Shown: piece after piece, positions 18,733 to 28,008 of the stretch | How positions within the stretch are numbered: position 1 is the first letter of the stretch | Layout: every line of letters starts with the position of its first letter | Assembly (NCBI GenBank): GCA_002086835.1 | Contig: MVIG01000001.1 | Coordinates: 124,001-188,000, forward strand | Source of the DNA: Mycolicibacterium porcinum | GTDB lineage: Bacteria; Actinomycetota; Actinomycetes; Mycobacteriales; Mycobacteriaceae | Reading direction: 5' to 3' | Length of the DNA: 64,000 nt | Position numbers and translations under genes: made by a program | Notes under the pieces: model-generated | Seen by the model: the letters and a program-made list of their open reading frames with translations, nothing else | Database searches by the model: none | What the model was told of the DNA's origin: nothing

Positions 18733-20661
18733 GTGACTGTCCGAATCTCTCGGCTGTTTGCCGCCGCTCTCGTCGTCACTGCGGTCACGGTCATGCCGGG
18801 GACGGCTGTGGCCGCCCCGGGAGATGACCCGTCGTTGGTGAGTTCACCGACGCTGAATCTACGAACGCTCGGGGTCCCTCCGGATATCGCGCTGTACGGC
18901 GTCAACGGCTCCCAGACCCTGACAATTCCGGTGCCGCGCGGACTCGTTCCCGCGGAGCTGGCCGCCACGGTGCAGCTTCCCGTGAACGTCCGCGGGGGCA
19001 CTCTCGAGGTGACACAGGATCAACGGGTCGTGTCGCGCGTTCCGCTGCCGCCGGACCAGGCGCCGATCACCATTCCGCTGGCCGGAGCCCGGGTGGTCGA
19101 GAATGCCGTGACGGTGCAGCTGACCAGTTATCTGACCGTGCCCGACGGATATTGCGCATATGATCCGACGAACCCGCTGCGGTTGATCGACAGCGACGTT
19201 CGATTCACCGGCATCGAACAGTCGCCGACGGTGATTGCCGACTTCTTGCCTCCCGTACTGAGCAAGCTCACGCTGTTCGTCCCGCCCGATCCGTCGCAGT
19301 CGGAATCCGACGCCGCACTTCGGATCTCGACGGCAGTGGTGGCGCGTTACGGCGCCCAGCGTCCGGCCATCGACATCGTCACGACCGACGGCGGGCCGGT
19401 CGCGCCGCCGCAACCGTTGGAGCGCCAGGTCATCGTGCGGGAGGGAGATCCGGCCGGGTTGAGCCTTCAGGGGCCCAATGTGGTTCCTGCTCTACTGATT
19501 TCGGGCCCTGCCGGTGAGGTGACGAACCAGGCCCGGTTGCTCTCTAGTGACATATCGCAGCTGGCCGTGCAGTCGAAGGCCGTTGTGGGGCCGCTGTCCA
19601 ACACGCCTCAACTGCCGAGTGACCACACCACGATCCGACAGCTCGGCCAGCCGGGCGTCAACGCGACCGCGCTGGTCAATCCGCGGGTCACCGTACCGTT
19701 GGATCAGACCCGATTGGGTCGAGCGGCCCACAACGTCCGGATCCACCTGCAGGGCTCGTACACCCCATTGCCTGCGAGCATCGCAGGCCAGGTGGTGGTC
19801 GGCATCGGCGGCCAGACCATCGACCGCTGGCCGACCGAGGCCAGCGGCCGGATCGACCGCTGGATCGACGTTCCTGACCGGCTCCTGCAGCGCTACACCA
19901 ACGTGGACATCGCAGTGCAGGCGGCAGGCAACACCGGTCGATGTGGTGAGTTCCAGCCGATCACGCTGACGATCGACGGGGAGACCCCGGTCGAGAGCAC
20001 ACTCGCGAAACCCCCTGTCCCGGCGGGCTTCCAGTCCTTGCCGCAGGCTTTGATGCCACGGGTCGTGGTGGGTATGGACCCCGGATTCGCCAACCTGCGG
20101 CGTGCGGTGCAGATTCTGACGGGGCTGCAGCGGCTGAGCTCACGGCCGTTCGACGCCGAGGTCCGTTCGATCCCCGATGCCGTCGCGTCCGCCAACCCCG
20201 CGCTGCTGATCAGTCCCGACGGCTGGGATGACGCGCGGATCGCGCTGCCCGTTGCGGTGGATGCCGATGGCGTGATCACCGTCGAGAACGTTGACGGATC
20301 GGGTAATTCGTCCACATTGACGCTGGATCCCAAGGTGGGTTTCGGATCGCTCCAGACCGTCTACACCGGTGGCCGTTCGGTGCTCGTCGCCACGTCGAGC
20401 AAGGCTCCCCAAGAATTGGACCGGCTGCTGAGCTGGTTGGGCGGCGACGTGTCGCGTTGGTCGGGTCTGTCAGGAAATGCCGCGCTCGCGATGCCGGGCC
20501 GCGACCCCTTCACGCTGACTACGCCTGCCGCCGAGCCGGAAACCGCTACCGGACCGGAACACAAGTCGTTGCGGTTGTGGGCCGGAGCCGGTGCCGTGGT
20601 GCTCGCGGCGCTCGGCGCCGGGTTGGTCGCGTGGCGTGGGCGGTCCCGGGGCACGTCGTGA
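18733..20661 (+). CDS. BcsB-like cellulose synthase subunit (exported, membrane-anchored)
   Basis: A 642-residue protein with the layout of BcsB, the periplasmic/extracytoplasmic partner of cellulose synthase. An N-terminal signal peptide (about residues 1-30, ending near AVAAP) is followed by a large beta-rich region with carbohydrate-binding-like features, including LTSYLTVPDGYCAYDPTNPLRLID, and a single C-terminal transmembrane helix (LWAGAGAVVLAALGAGLVAW) with a basic cytoplasmic end. The GTG at 18733 is preferred because it starts just before the signal peptide. It is the first gene of a four-gene operon with a BcsA-like glycosyltransferase. The actual polymer is unknown. Confidence 0.83.
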   Translation: MTVRISRLFAAALVVTAVTVMPGTAVAAPGDDPSLVSSPTLNLRTLGVPPDIALYGVNGSQTLTIPVPRGLVPAELAATVQLPVNVRGGTLEVTQDQRVVSRVPLPPDQAPITIPLAGARVVENAVTVQLTSYLTVPDGYCAYDPTNPLRLIDSDVRFTGIEQSPTVIADFLPPVLSKLTLFVPPDPSQSESDAALRISTAVVARYGAQRPAIDIVTTDGGPVAPPQPLERQVIVREGDPAGLSLQGPNVVPALLISGPAGEVTNQARLLSSDISQLAVQSKAVVGPLSNTPQLPSDHTTIRQLGQPGVNATALVNPRVTVPLDQTRLGRAAHNVRIHLQGSYTPLPASIAGQVVVGIGGQTIDRWPTEASGRIDRWIDVPDRLLQRYTNVDIAVQAAGNTGRCGEFQPITLTIDGETPVESTLAKPPVPAGFQSLPQALMPRVVVGMDPGFANLRRAVQILTGLQRLSSRPFDAEVRSIPDAVASANPALLISPDGWDDARIALPVAVDADGVITVENVDGSGNSSTLTLDPKVGFGSLQTVYTGGRSVLVATSSKAPQELDRLLSWLGGDVSRWSGLSGNAALAMPGRDPFTLTTPAAEPETATGPEHKSLRLWAGAGAVVLAALGAGLVAWRGRSRGTS

Positions 20662-22184
20662 CGACGACGGCCCCGGACACTCGCGGCGAGTGGGACCGGC
20701 TGGCGGCGTGGTGGTTTTCACTGAATCCAGTGGTCCGCCTGACGGCTCGCTGGGCGCTCATCCTCACGCTCACGGCGGTGGCGTTCCGGAACAGCCTGGT
20801 CAATCTGTGGCAGACGACGTTGGCCGGCGGCCTGATCGGTTATATGTGGATGGTTCCGGTCGCGGCCGCACTGGCCGCTGTGGGGACCAATTTCCGGCGC
20901 CGCACGGAGCTGCCCATCCATGACCGGCAGACCGATGTAATCGTCGGTGTCATCGGCCTCGGTCTGGCGCTGATGGTCCAGGGCGTCCTGCTCAAGCGGT
21001 ATTCCGAGTTCTTCCATCTGGTGCGCCTCGACATCTTCGCGATGTGGGTGTTCGCACTGAGCAGCGCATTGGTGTTGTTCGGCATTCGTCCGGTGGCCCG
21101 CTTCGGCTGGGTCTGGGCGCTGATGGGGGCGTCCTCCGCGCTGCCGTATCAGGTGGTCGTCATCCTGCTCGGTGGCGGGAAGTTCGCCGCTGGGATCGGG
21201 ACGTTGTTGATCGCCGCGGCCGCGTCCGCGATCGCGGTGGGCCGTACCCGCAGGCGTGCGGCCATCGGTGCGGCGGTGTCGTTCCTGATCGGCCTGGTCA
21301 TCCTTGTGGGCATGGAGTTTCTGGCTCCTGATCTGCCGATCCTGGCCTTTCAGATGATTCCCTCGCTGACCTCGATCGTGGTCGTCGGCGTTGCCGCGTT
21401 GGTCTTCCGACGCCGCAACCCGACCAAGGAGCTGTTCAGCCGGAAGGTCGAACCGCTTGCTGCCAAACAGATCTGGTCGGCCATCCCGGTGGTGGTGGCA
21501 GTTGCGGTGGCATTGGCGTTCATGCCGCTGCCGACACAGACGAGCACGACGGTGATCAGTCGCACCGTCCCCTTCGATCTGGTGCCCGGCCGGCCGATGG
21601 CGGCACCGCCGGGTTGGACGATGACCGAGGAGCACACCGTCACCGATGTGTCCCGGTACTACGGTGACGACGCGCAACTCGTCCGGCAGAAGCTGACCGC
21701 CGATGTCGGCGACCCACGGTTCGACAAGTTGTCGGCGCCACGCACCGTCGTGGTGGACAGCATCGTCAGTGACCTGCCGTTCTCCTTCGACGCCTATCCC
21801 GGGCAGGTGCTCTATGACACCACGGCCGCCCGGTTGAGCAGTCAGCTGTCGATCGACCTCGGGTACGGGGTCACCGGGAAGCTGGTCTCGGCCGTCGACG
21901 ACCGTCTACTGGTCACGTGGGATGTGTTGCGGTTCGCCTGGGGCGACCAGGACGAGGAGCAGGTTGTCGACATCTTCGCCGTCGACAACCATCTGCCGGA
22001 CGCGCCGTTCCCGATCCCGCAACGCGGTCTGGTGTCCACCCTCCGCAACCTGCTGACCGTGTTGTTCCGCGGCAACGCGGTCCTGGTCCAGAGCCGGCCG
22101 TCCTTCAAAGATGAGGAGCTGCTGACGGAGTTCGGCCGCGCATTCGTCGCCGCTCAGTTCGGGAATGCGAAGGCCGCGCAATGA
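20658..22184 (+). CDS. Polytopic membrane protein of the exopolysaccharide operon, unknown function
   Basis: A 508-residue protein with about 8-9 transmembrane segments in the first 320 residues (for example LILTLTAVAFRNSLV, VIGLGLALMVQGVLL, AIPVVVAVAVALAFMPL) and then a hydrophilic domain of about 180 residues, probably outside the membrane. The GTG at 20658 overlaps the stop of the BcsB-like gene and its own stop overlaps the glycosyltransferase start, so translation is coupled. The layout recalls exosortase/EpsI fusions, but I do not see the exosortase Cys/Arg/His catalytic pattern. A role in polymer export or modification is inferred only from the operon. Confidence 0.85.
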   Translation: MTTTAPDTRGEWDRLAAWWFSLNPVVRLTARWALILTLTAVAFRNSLVNLWQTTLAGGLIGYMWMVPVAAALAAVGTNFRRRTELPIHDRQTDVIVGVIGLGLALMVQGVLLKRYSEFFHLVRLDIFAMWVFALSSALVLFGIRPVARFGWVWALMGASSALPYQVVVILLGGGKFAAGIGTLLIAAAASAIAVGRTRRRAAIGAAVSFLIGLVILVGMEFLAPDLPILAFQMIPSLTSIVVVGVAALVFRRRNPTKELFSRKVEPLAAKQIWSAIPVVVAVAVALAFMPLPTQTSTTVISRTVPFDLVPGRPMAAPPGWTMTEEHTVTDVSRYYGDDAQLVRQKLTADVGDPRFDKLSAPRTVVVDSIVSDLPFSFDAYPGQVLYDTTAARLSSQLSIDLGYGVTGKLVSAVDDRLLVTWDVLRFAWGDQDEEQVVDIFAVDNHLPDAPFPIPQRGLVSTLRNLLTVLFRGNAVLVQSRPSFKDEELLTEFGRAFVAAQFGNAKAAQ

Positions 22185-23668
22185 TGTTCCGTGAGACCTT
22201 CGATCCGGAGACCGTCACCGAGGAACAGCGCGCGTACGCGCTCGACCGGGCGATCAACGGTCTCCGCGAGGACGAGCCCATGCATTCGGCGTCCAAGCCC
22301 CTGATGGGTTGGCAGCGGCCGGTGATCGTGGCCGTTCTGGTCGTCGTCGCCGCCCTCGGGATCTGGAAGCCGCTGGAAACCGTGGTGGTGCTGATCGGGT
22401 TGTGTACGCTCGCTTATCTTTTGACACTCGGCGACCGGGTGTTGATCTTCAAGCGCGGCCTCGCGTCACGGCCCATCGTCATTCCCGACGACGTGGCGCG
22501 TGCCATTCCGGACGACGAGCTGCCGCCGTACACCATCCTGGTGCCGGCCTACAACGAGCCGGAAGTGGTGGCCGACCTCATCGCGGCCATGGATGCTCTG
22601 GAGTATCCGCGGGACCGGTTGCAGGTACTCCTGCTGTTGGAGGCCGACGACCACGTCACCATCGAAGCGGCGAGGGCCTGCGGGGAATCCGAGGTCATCA
22701 CGATTCTTCTGGTTCCGCCCGCGGATCCGCGGACCAAACCCAAGGCGTGCAACTACGGTCTGCATTTCGCGACGGGGGAGATCGTCACGATCTTCGACGC
22801 CGAGGACCTGCCTGAGCCGTTGCAGTTGCGCCGGGTGGTCGCGGCGTTCCGCGACCTTCCCGACGAGGTGGCCTGTGTGCAGGCCAAACTGGTGTATCAC
22901 AACGGCCACCAGAACCTGCTGACCGCCTGGTTCACGGCAGAGTATGCGTTGTGGTTCGGCTACCTGCTGCCCGGCATGATGGTGAGCTCATCACCGATTC
23001 CGTTGGGCGGCACGTCCAACCACCTGCGTCGCGACATTCTGCGCGAGATCGGCGCCTGGGACCCGTTCAACGTCACCGAGGATGCTGATCTCGGCCTGCG
23101 CATCGCGTCGTACGGATATCGCACCGCTGTGATCGACTCCTACACACTTGAGGAGGCCAACAGCGACGCGATCAACTGGGTCCGTCAGCGGTCACGGTGG
23201 TACAAGGGTTACCTGCAGACCTGGCTGGTCCATATCCGCGAGCCGCTGAAGCTGTACCGCACCTTGGGGTTACGCAGTTTCGTCCGGTTCAACCTGGTGC
23301 TCGCCGGAACCCCGATCATCGCGGTACTCAACCTGCTGTTCTGGTTCATCACCGTGTTGTGGTTCCTGGGCCAGCCCGGGGTTGTCGCGCAGGTGTTTCC
23401 ACCACTGATCTACTTCCCGGCGCTGATCGCGATGATCATCGGCAATGTGACGGTGATGTACATGAACATGATCGCGCTGCGTGAGGACGACCGGTCCGAT
23501 CTGCTGCTGGCGGCGCTGAGTGTGCCGTTGTTCTGGCTGATGATGAGCATCGCCGCGGCCAAGGGCCTGTATCAGTTGATTCGCCAGCCGTCGTACTGGG
23601 AGAAGACATTTCACGGGCTGGCCGGGCGTCCTGACGAGGCGGCCGCTGACGCCAAGGCCGCAGCGTGA
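22181..23668 (+). CDS. BcsA-like processive family 2 glycosyltransferase
   Basis: A 495-residue membrane glycosyltransferase. The catalytic pattern of processive beta-glycan synthases is complete: LLEADD near 152-157, DAED at 206-209, TED at 299-301 and QRSRW at 336-340. Two transmembrane segments precede the GT domain (about 47-85) and several follow it, forming the usual translocation channel. It lacks the long C-terminal PilZ c-di-GMP domain of many BcsA proteins. The start overlaps the upstream gene (ATGA). With the BcsB-like partner it probably makes and extrudes a beta-linked polysaccharide; the sugar is not known. Confidence 0.9.
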   Translation: MMFRETFDPETVTEEQRAYALDRAINGLREDEPMHSASKPLMGWQRPVIVAVLVVVAALGIWKPLETVVVLIGLCTLAYLLTLGDRVLIFKRGLASRPIVIPDDVARAIPDDELPPYTILVPAYNEPEVVADLIAAMDALEYPRDRLQVLLLLEADDHVTIEAARACGESEVITILLVPPADPRTKPKACNYGLHFATGEIVTIFDAEDLPEPLQLRRVVAAFRDLPDEVACVQAKLVYHNGHQNLLTAWFTAEYALWFGYLLPGMMVSSSPIPLGGTSNHLRRDILREIGAWDPFNVTEDADLGLRIASYGYRTAVIDSYTLEEANSDAINWVRQRSRWYKGYLQTWLVHIREPLKLYRTLGLRSFVRFNLVLAGTPIIAVLNLLFWFITVLWFLGQPGVVAQVFPPLIYFPALIAMIIGNVTVMYMNMIALREDDRSDLLLAALSVPLFWLMMSIAAAKGLYQLIRQPSYWEKTFHGLAGRPDEAAADAKAAA

Positions 23669-25353
23669 CCAGCGCTGTGCTCGGCGGTTCGGATCGTCGA
23701 CTGAAGATCACGGTCTACTGCGCGTTCCTGGTCCTCTATCTGGCCGTCGGCTACTGGCTACAGGTCAGGCACGACTTCATCATGGGCGACACCCTGTCCC
23801 GCGTGGTCGCCACGCAATCGGTGTTGTTCAGCCGCGATCCGCACCTGGCGGCGTTGGGTTTCATCTTCACGCCGGTGTCGGCCATGGTGCAGATTCCCGG
23901 GGTTCTGCTGAGCCCGTGGTGGCCGGATATCGCGGTCCGCGCCTTCGCGGGCACGATCATGTCCTCGTTGTTCATGGCCGGCGCCGCCGTGCAGGTCTTG
24001 AGCATGGGCACGGATCGCGGTCTGCCGCGGGCATATTCGGTGACCATCACGCTGTTGTTCGCGCTGAACCCGATGATCGTCTTCTACGGTTCCAACGGGA
24101 TGAGTGAGGCGCCGTTCATCTTCTTCATGACGTGGGCGGTGCGCCGGCTCATCATGTGGATGGTCGATGACGATGTGCACCATCTCATCACCGCCGGCGG
24201 CATCGCGATGGGCCTGGCCTATCTGACCCGCTACGACGCGCTGGCCTCGGTCGGATCCGCGGGGTTGCTCGTGGGGATCACCACGTATCTGCGGGCCAAG
24301 CCGGCGCCCAGGATGCGGCGGGCCGTCTTGGACATGCTGATCGTGAGCGGTCCGGGTGTCCTGGCATTCTTCGGGTGGGCAGCCGCGGGCTGGTTGATCA
24401 CCGGTGAGGCGTTTGCGCAATTCACTTCGCAGTACGGCAACACCGCCATCCTCGAGCAATCCGGGCAGACGGCGCCCAACTTCGGCAACGGGGTCGAGTT
24501 CGCGATGGTCTGCATCATGCTGCTGGCGCCGACCATGCTGCCCCTGGCGTTGTGGGTGGCGATGCAACGCTGGGGCCGCCCGAACTGGCAGGTCCTCGTC
24601 GTCCCGCTGACGATGTTCGGTGCCGTGCTGGCATTCCAGACCTACAGCTATGCAACCGGTTCGACGTTCCCGTTCCTGAGGTTCTTCATCATCGCCATTC
24701 CGCTGACCGCGTGCCTGGCGATGCTCGCGGTGCCAGACGGCGTGCTCAGAGAGCCGACGCGGCGCGGTAGGTATGCGCCACCCGTGCCGCCCGAAACGCC
24801 GCAGCGCGGTTCCACGGCGCGCTACGTCGCCGTCGCTGCGACGGTTGCCGTGGGCATCCCTCTGACGTTGTTCGGCATGGCGCAACCCACATATGCGCCA
24901 CAGGAATACGGGCTCGGAGCCATACTGAACCCCGACCCATACAACGTCACCGATCGCAAGGCCACCGAGCACCGCATCGCCAGGACATTCGGCACCGAGC
25001 GCAAGATCGCCGAGTACCTGGAGAAGCTGAATCTCCCGGACAGTTCGGTGATCACCGATACCGTCTACGGTTTCGGCATCCTGGCCGCATCGAACCGGCC
25101 GCGGGTCTTCGTGATCCCGTCAGACCCTGATTTCACCGAGCTGCTCAACGATCCGCCCGCCAACGGCATCCGGTATCTGCTCGCAGTGCCCCGGACCGGC
25201 CGGGGCACAGCAGACGCCCTCAACGTTCGCTACCCGACGCTGTATGACACCGGGGCCGAGGTTGCGACGCTGGAGTTGGAGATCCCCAATGACGGTGACG
25301 GTCAGCCGGATTGGCGGCTGTACCGGGTGAACGAGCCGGTCGCCCGCAGATGA
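23665..25353 (+). CDS. GT-C-like polytopic membrane protein
   Basis: A 562-residue membrane protein with about 11 transmembrane segments and a C-terminal soluble domain of about 150 residues. The first extracytoplasmic loop has acidic residues (RHDFIMGDTLSR), and later segments such as FYGSNGMSEAPFIFFMTWAVRRL resemble GT-C/GT39-type transferases that use polyprenyl-phosphate sugars. The GTG at 23665 overlaps the GT2 stop. It would suit modification of the polymer or of a cell-wall acceptor. The fold assignment is by pattern, not by search. Confidence 0.75.
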   Translation: MTSAVLGGSDRRLKITVYCAFLVLYLAVGYWLQVRHDFIMGDTLSRVVATQSVLFSRDPHLAALGFIFTPVSAMVQIPGVLLSPWWPDIAVRAFAGTIMSSLFMAGAAVQVLSMGTDRGLPRAYSVTITLLFALNPMIVFYGSNGMSEAPFIFFMTWAVRRLIMWMVDDDVHHLITAGGIAMGLAYLTRYDALASVGSAGLLVGITTYLRAKPAPRMRRAVLDMLIVSGPGVLAFFGWAAAGWLITGEAFAQFTSQYGNTAILEQSGQTAPNFGNGVEFAMVCIMLLAPTMLPLALWVAMQRWGRPNWQVLVVPLTMFGAVLAFQTYSYATGSTFPFLRFFIIAIPLTACLAMLAVPDGVLREPTRRGRYAPPVPPETPQRGSTARYVAVAATVAVGIPLTLFGMAQPTYAPQEYGLGAILNPDPYNVTDRKATEHRIARTFGTERKIAEYLEKLNLPDSSVITDTVYGFGILAASNRPRVFVIPSDPDFTELLNDPPANGIRYLLAVPRTGRGTADALNVRYPTLYDTGAEVATLELEIPNDGDGQPDWRLYRVNEPVARR

Positions 25354-25357
25354 CCCG

Positions 25358-26551
25358 TCAGCGCGGGTGAGCTGCCAGGAATGCCTGGCAGTCATTGGCC
25401 GCCGGAATGGATTTCATGCGGTCGTTGAGCCACCCCAGCGCTGCGACAGGTTCGACTGCATCGCGGGCGGAGTCGGGCCAGAAGGCGATCTGGATGCCGT
25501 CGCCCATCTTGCAGGCTTTGGTGAGCGCGCGCTCCGTCGATGCGGCGGGTACCACCGAGTCCCTCCCGGCGTAGATGACGTACATCGGCGCCGCGGTGGG
25601 TCCCTGTGGCAGGTTCGTCTTCTGGAGGTAGCCCCGTAGCGTCGTCAGCGCCTCGGGGCCGGCTGGGCGCAGGTCATCGGCGCTGAGCTTGTCTGCCAAT
25701 GCGGTCCGTTGTGCGGCGTCACCACAGGCGAGCAGCGCGTCCCAATTCTCCTGTGCCGCGCCACGCCGATAGTCGTCGAGTTCGAAGTCGTAGTAGTACT
25801 GATCTTTCAACGCGGCGAGGTAGGCGATGTAGGCCAGTTTCTGGTCGGCGTTGAGCGTGCCGGCCATCGCGGCATCCGCGAGGTTGTCGATATCCGCAGT
25901 CGGCGCGAGCGACGCGGTGGCGACCAGATTGAGGTCGTAACCGTAGTTGTCGATGAGTTCGTTTGCGGCCCAGGCAGCTTGGCCGCCTTCGCGGGCCCCC
26001 AGCGCCACCCAGGACGTCGACGTATCGGGCACCATGGTCCGGGCGGCCCGCACGGCGTCGATCATGTTGTAGCCGGCCGTGGTCGAGTCGAGGTACGGGT
26101 GGAAGTCGTACTCGTCGGGTTCACTGGGCTGGCCCAGCCCCTGATAGTCGGGCACCGTGACCACGTACCCGGCTTTCAGCAGCGCCACCACAGAGCTGGC
26201 TTCGCCGCGCAGGTCGGGCGACAGGGACGGCGCGCAGTCGGCCGCGGTCCCGGCCGTTCGGTGCCCCAGCGCGACCACCGGGAATCCGTCTTTCGGCGGA
26301 GTGCCCTTGGGCACGAACACCGTCCCGGTCACGTGTGAGACCGCGTCATTGACACCGTTGCGAGAGGCGTACGTGATGGTTCTGGCCGACGAGCTGGCGT
26401 CGCGCAGCGCCGGGACCAGATTCTTCAGCGGCGATTCGGAGAGAACGCGGCCGGCGTCGTCGGGACGCTCGGTCCGGGCCTGGTCCGACGATCCACCGCA
26501 CGCGGTGAGGACGGTGAGAGCGAATGCGAGCGCGACGACGATTCGAATCAT
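25358..26551 (-). CDS. Lipase-fold lipoprotein lacking catalytic Ser and His (predicted pseudoenzyme)
   Basis: A 397-residue lipoprotein with a signal peptide and lipobox LTAC (Cys18). The body resembles the secretory lipase (LIP) family: PVVALGHRTAGT, TVPDYQGLG and a late YAGRDSVVP segment with the acid residue Asp331. The nucleophile elbow, expected as G-x-S-x-G, reads G185-A-R187-E-G: the serine is Arg (codon CGC). The usual catalytic His segment near the C-terminus (around 358-366) also has no His. It is therefore probably a binding or structural protein. The ATG at 26551 starts the signal peptide directly. It converges on the exopolysaccharide operon with a 4-bp gap. Confidence 0.85.
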   Translation of the reverse strand: MIRIVVALAFALTVLTACGGSSDQARTERPDDAGRVLSESPLKNLVPALRDASSSARTITYASRNGVNDAVSHVTGTVFVPKGTPPKDGFPVVALGHRTAGTAADCAPSLSPDLRGEASSVVALLKAGYVVTVPDYQGLGQPSEPDEYDFHPYLDSTTAGYNMIDAVRAARTMVPDTSTSWVALGAREGGQAAWAANELIDNYGYDLNLVATASLAPTADIDNLADAAMAGTLNADQKLAYIAYLAALKDQYYYDFELDDYRRGAAQENWDALLACGDAAQRTALADKLSADDLRPAGPEALTTLRGYLQKTNLPQGPTAAPMYVIYAGRDSVVPAASTERALTKACKMGDGIQIAFWPDSARDAVEPVAALGWLNDRMKSIPAANDCQAFLAAHPR

Positions 26552-26654
26552 CTGACGTCCCCTAGCTGGTGATCCGGTTGCGGTGGGCAGACTCCATCCT
26601 TTCACCGCGGGCCGGGTGGCTACGCCGGATGGCCGATCGAACGACCGTCATCGG

Positions 26655-26670
26655 TAATAGATTGGGCAGT
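26655..26670 (+). promoter_or_regulatory. Leaderless-type promoter of the beta-helix gene
   Basis: TAGATT at 26658-26663 (inside the AT-rich TAATAGATT) is followed after 7 bases by the ATG at 26671, the arrangement of mycobacterial leaderless transcripts. It supports choosing this start. Confidence 0.55.
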
Positions 26671-27957
26671 ATGGCTGTCATCGATGTGACGACGCACGGT
26701 GCCACCGGAGACGGGACGACGGACGACCACGCAGCCGTGATGGCCGCGATCCGGCAGGCCGCCGGGGGTGGTGGCGGCACCGTCTTCTTCCCTGCGGGTG
26801 AGTACGCGTTGTCGGATTCGATCGGAAACGGAGCCGACGGGTTCTCCGGTGTCTGGCTGCTCGGTGACGGTGAACGCGCCGCGCGGCTGCGGGTCACCAC
26901 GAATGTCGCACCGATCAGCGGACGCTGGGTCGAGAGCCGCATCGAGAACCTGAAGGTGGATGCGAACTTTCAAGGATCCTCTGGGTTCGATGTCGACCTC
27001 GACAAAAGCTATGTCAGGCATTGCTGGGTGGTGGGATGGACCGGCTGCGGCATCCGACTCAATGCCAACACCGAGGGCCTGCTGAATTGGATCGACGACA
27101 ATTTCATCGAACAGGCCACCGGCTACGGCATCTACACCACATACCGGTTCTACGACTCGTGGATCGTCAACAACAACATCGGCTCGACGGGGCCCAACCT
27201 GTCGATCGAGGCCGGCCCGGTGCGGGTGCTCGCCAACCACCTCGACGGCGAGCCCCAGCACAACATCGAGTTGCGCGGCAACAAGCAACTGACGATCATC
27301 GGCAACATCTGCGAAGGCGCGCGCCGGGAGGCCATCGTTTTCACCATGCCGTCGTGGCTGGAGTCCGATGACGAGCAGGTGGCGATCATCGGGAACAACA
27401 TCACGAATGGCGGCAAGGGCGCACCGAATGCCTATCCCGCGATCGGCATCTACTCGATCGACGCCGAGCGCCGCGCCAAAGGGTTCAACGTCACCGGCAA
27501 CTTCATCGCCAATACCGACGACGGGGCGGGCTGGAGCTACGCGGTGGACGCGCGGCATGTCGACGACATCGCGATCGCCGGAAACCAGTGGGACAACAAC
27601 GGATACAGCATCGCCCCCGTGCGGGCGGAAGGTCGCAACGTAGGGATCGCTGGCAACACATCGGGTAATCGGGCGTCGCCGGTGCGCCGTACAGTTGCCA
27701 CGTTGTCCGCGGGCGACACGTTCGAGGATTCGCCCGGAGCCGAGTACGTCTACCTGCTCGCCCCGGGAGTTACGGGCGTCGCACTGCCCACTGCGGCGGG
27801 AAACACCTGCCGGTACACCGTCAAGAACATCTCCGGCGCTGCCGTGACGCTGAGGGCCGCACGGGAGCAGAAGGTCGACGGGAAACCCGATTTCGCCATT
27901 GCGGACGGTGCATCCGCCGGGGTGATCTCCGATGGTGCGAATTGGTGGACACTGTGA
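26671..27957 (+). CDS. Parallel beta-helix protein, pectate lyase superfamily type
   Basis: A 428-residue protein. The N-terminus (MAVIDVTTHGATGDGTTDDHAAVMAAIRQA ... GGTVFFPAGEY, split here) is the hallmark of the pectate-lyase-3/GH55-like superfamily. The middle consists of repeated short strands with Asn-rich turns (IGNICEG, IIGNNITNGG, VTGNFIANT, IAGNQWDNNG), as in right-handed beta-helices. The last 70 residues resemble the small domain at the end of phage tail fibres and tailspikes, ending in DGANWWTL. No signal peptide is seen from this start or from in-frame upstream starts, which is odd for a polysaccharide-acting protein. It is divergent from the lipase-like lipoprotein. Confidence 0.85.
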   Translation: MAVIDVTTHGATGDGTTDDHAAVMAAIRQAAGGGGGTVFFPAGEYALSDSIGNGADGFSGVWLLGDGERAARLRVTTNVAPISGRWVESRIENLKVDANFQGSSGFDVDLDKSYVRHCWVVGWTGCGIRLNANTEGLLNWIDDNFIEQATGYGIYTTYRFYDSWIVNNNIGSTGPNLSIEAGPVRVLANHLDGEPQHNIELRGNKQLTIIGNICEGARREAIVFTMPSWLESDDEQVAIIGNNITNGGKGAPNAYPAIGIYSIDAERRAKGFNVTGNFIANTDDGAGWSYAVDARHVDDIAIAGNQWDNNGYSIAPVRAEGRNVGIAGNTSGNRASPVRRTVATLSAGDTFEDSPGAEYVYLLAPGVTGVALPTAAGNTCRYTVKNISGAAVTLRAAREQKVDGKPDFAIADGASAGVISDGANWWTL

Positions 27958-27983
27958 CGCGCATCGGTGGGAATTCGCTGTTT

Positions 27984-28008
27984 CAACTCACCCATTTTGG
28001 GTGAGTTG
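27984..28008 (+). terminator. Hairpin after the beta-helix gene
   Basis: A perfect 10-bp inverted repeat, CAACTCACCC (27984-27993) and GGGTGAGTTG (27999-28008), with an ATTTT loop, lies 26 bases after the stop. No T-run follows, so it is a terminator of the U-less type at best. The rest of the gene-free stretch 27958-28309 shows a TGTACGA direct repeat at 28140 and 28149 and a promoter at its end, but no gene. Confidence 0.6.

Noticed and set aside
20658-22184. Exosortase/EpsI annotation for the 508-residue membrane protein
   Set aside because: The topology is similar, but the conserved catalytic Cys, Arg and His pattern of exosortases could not be found.
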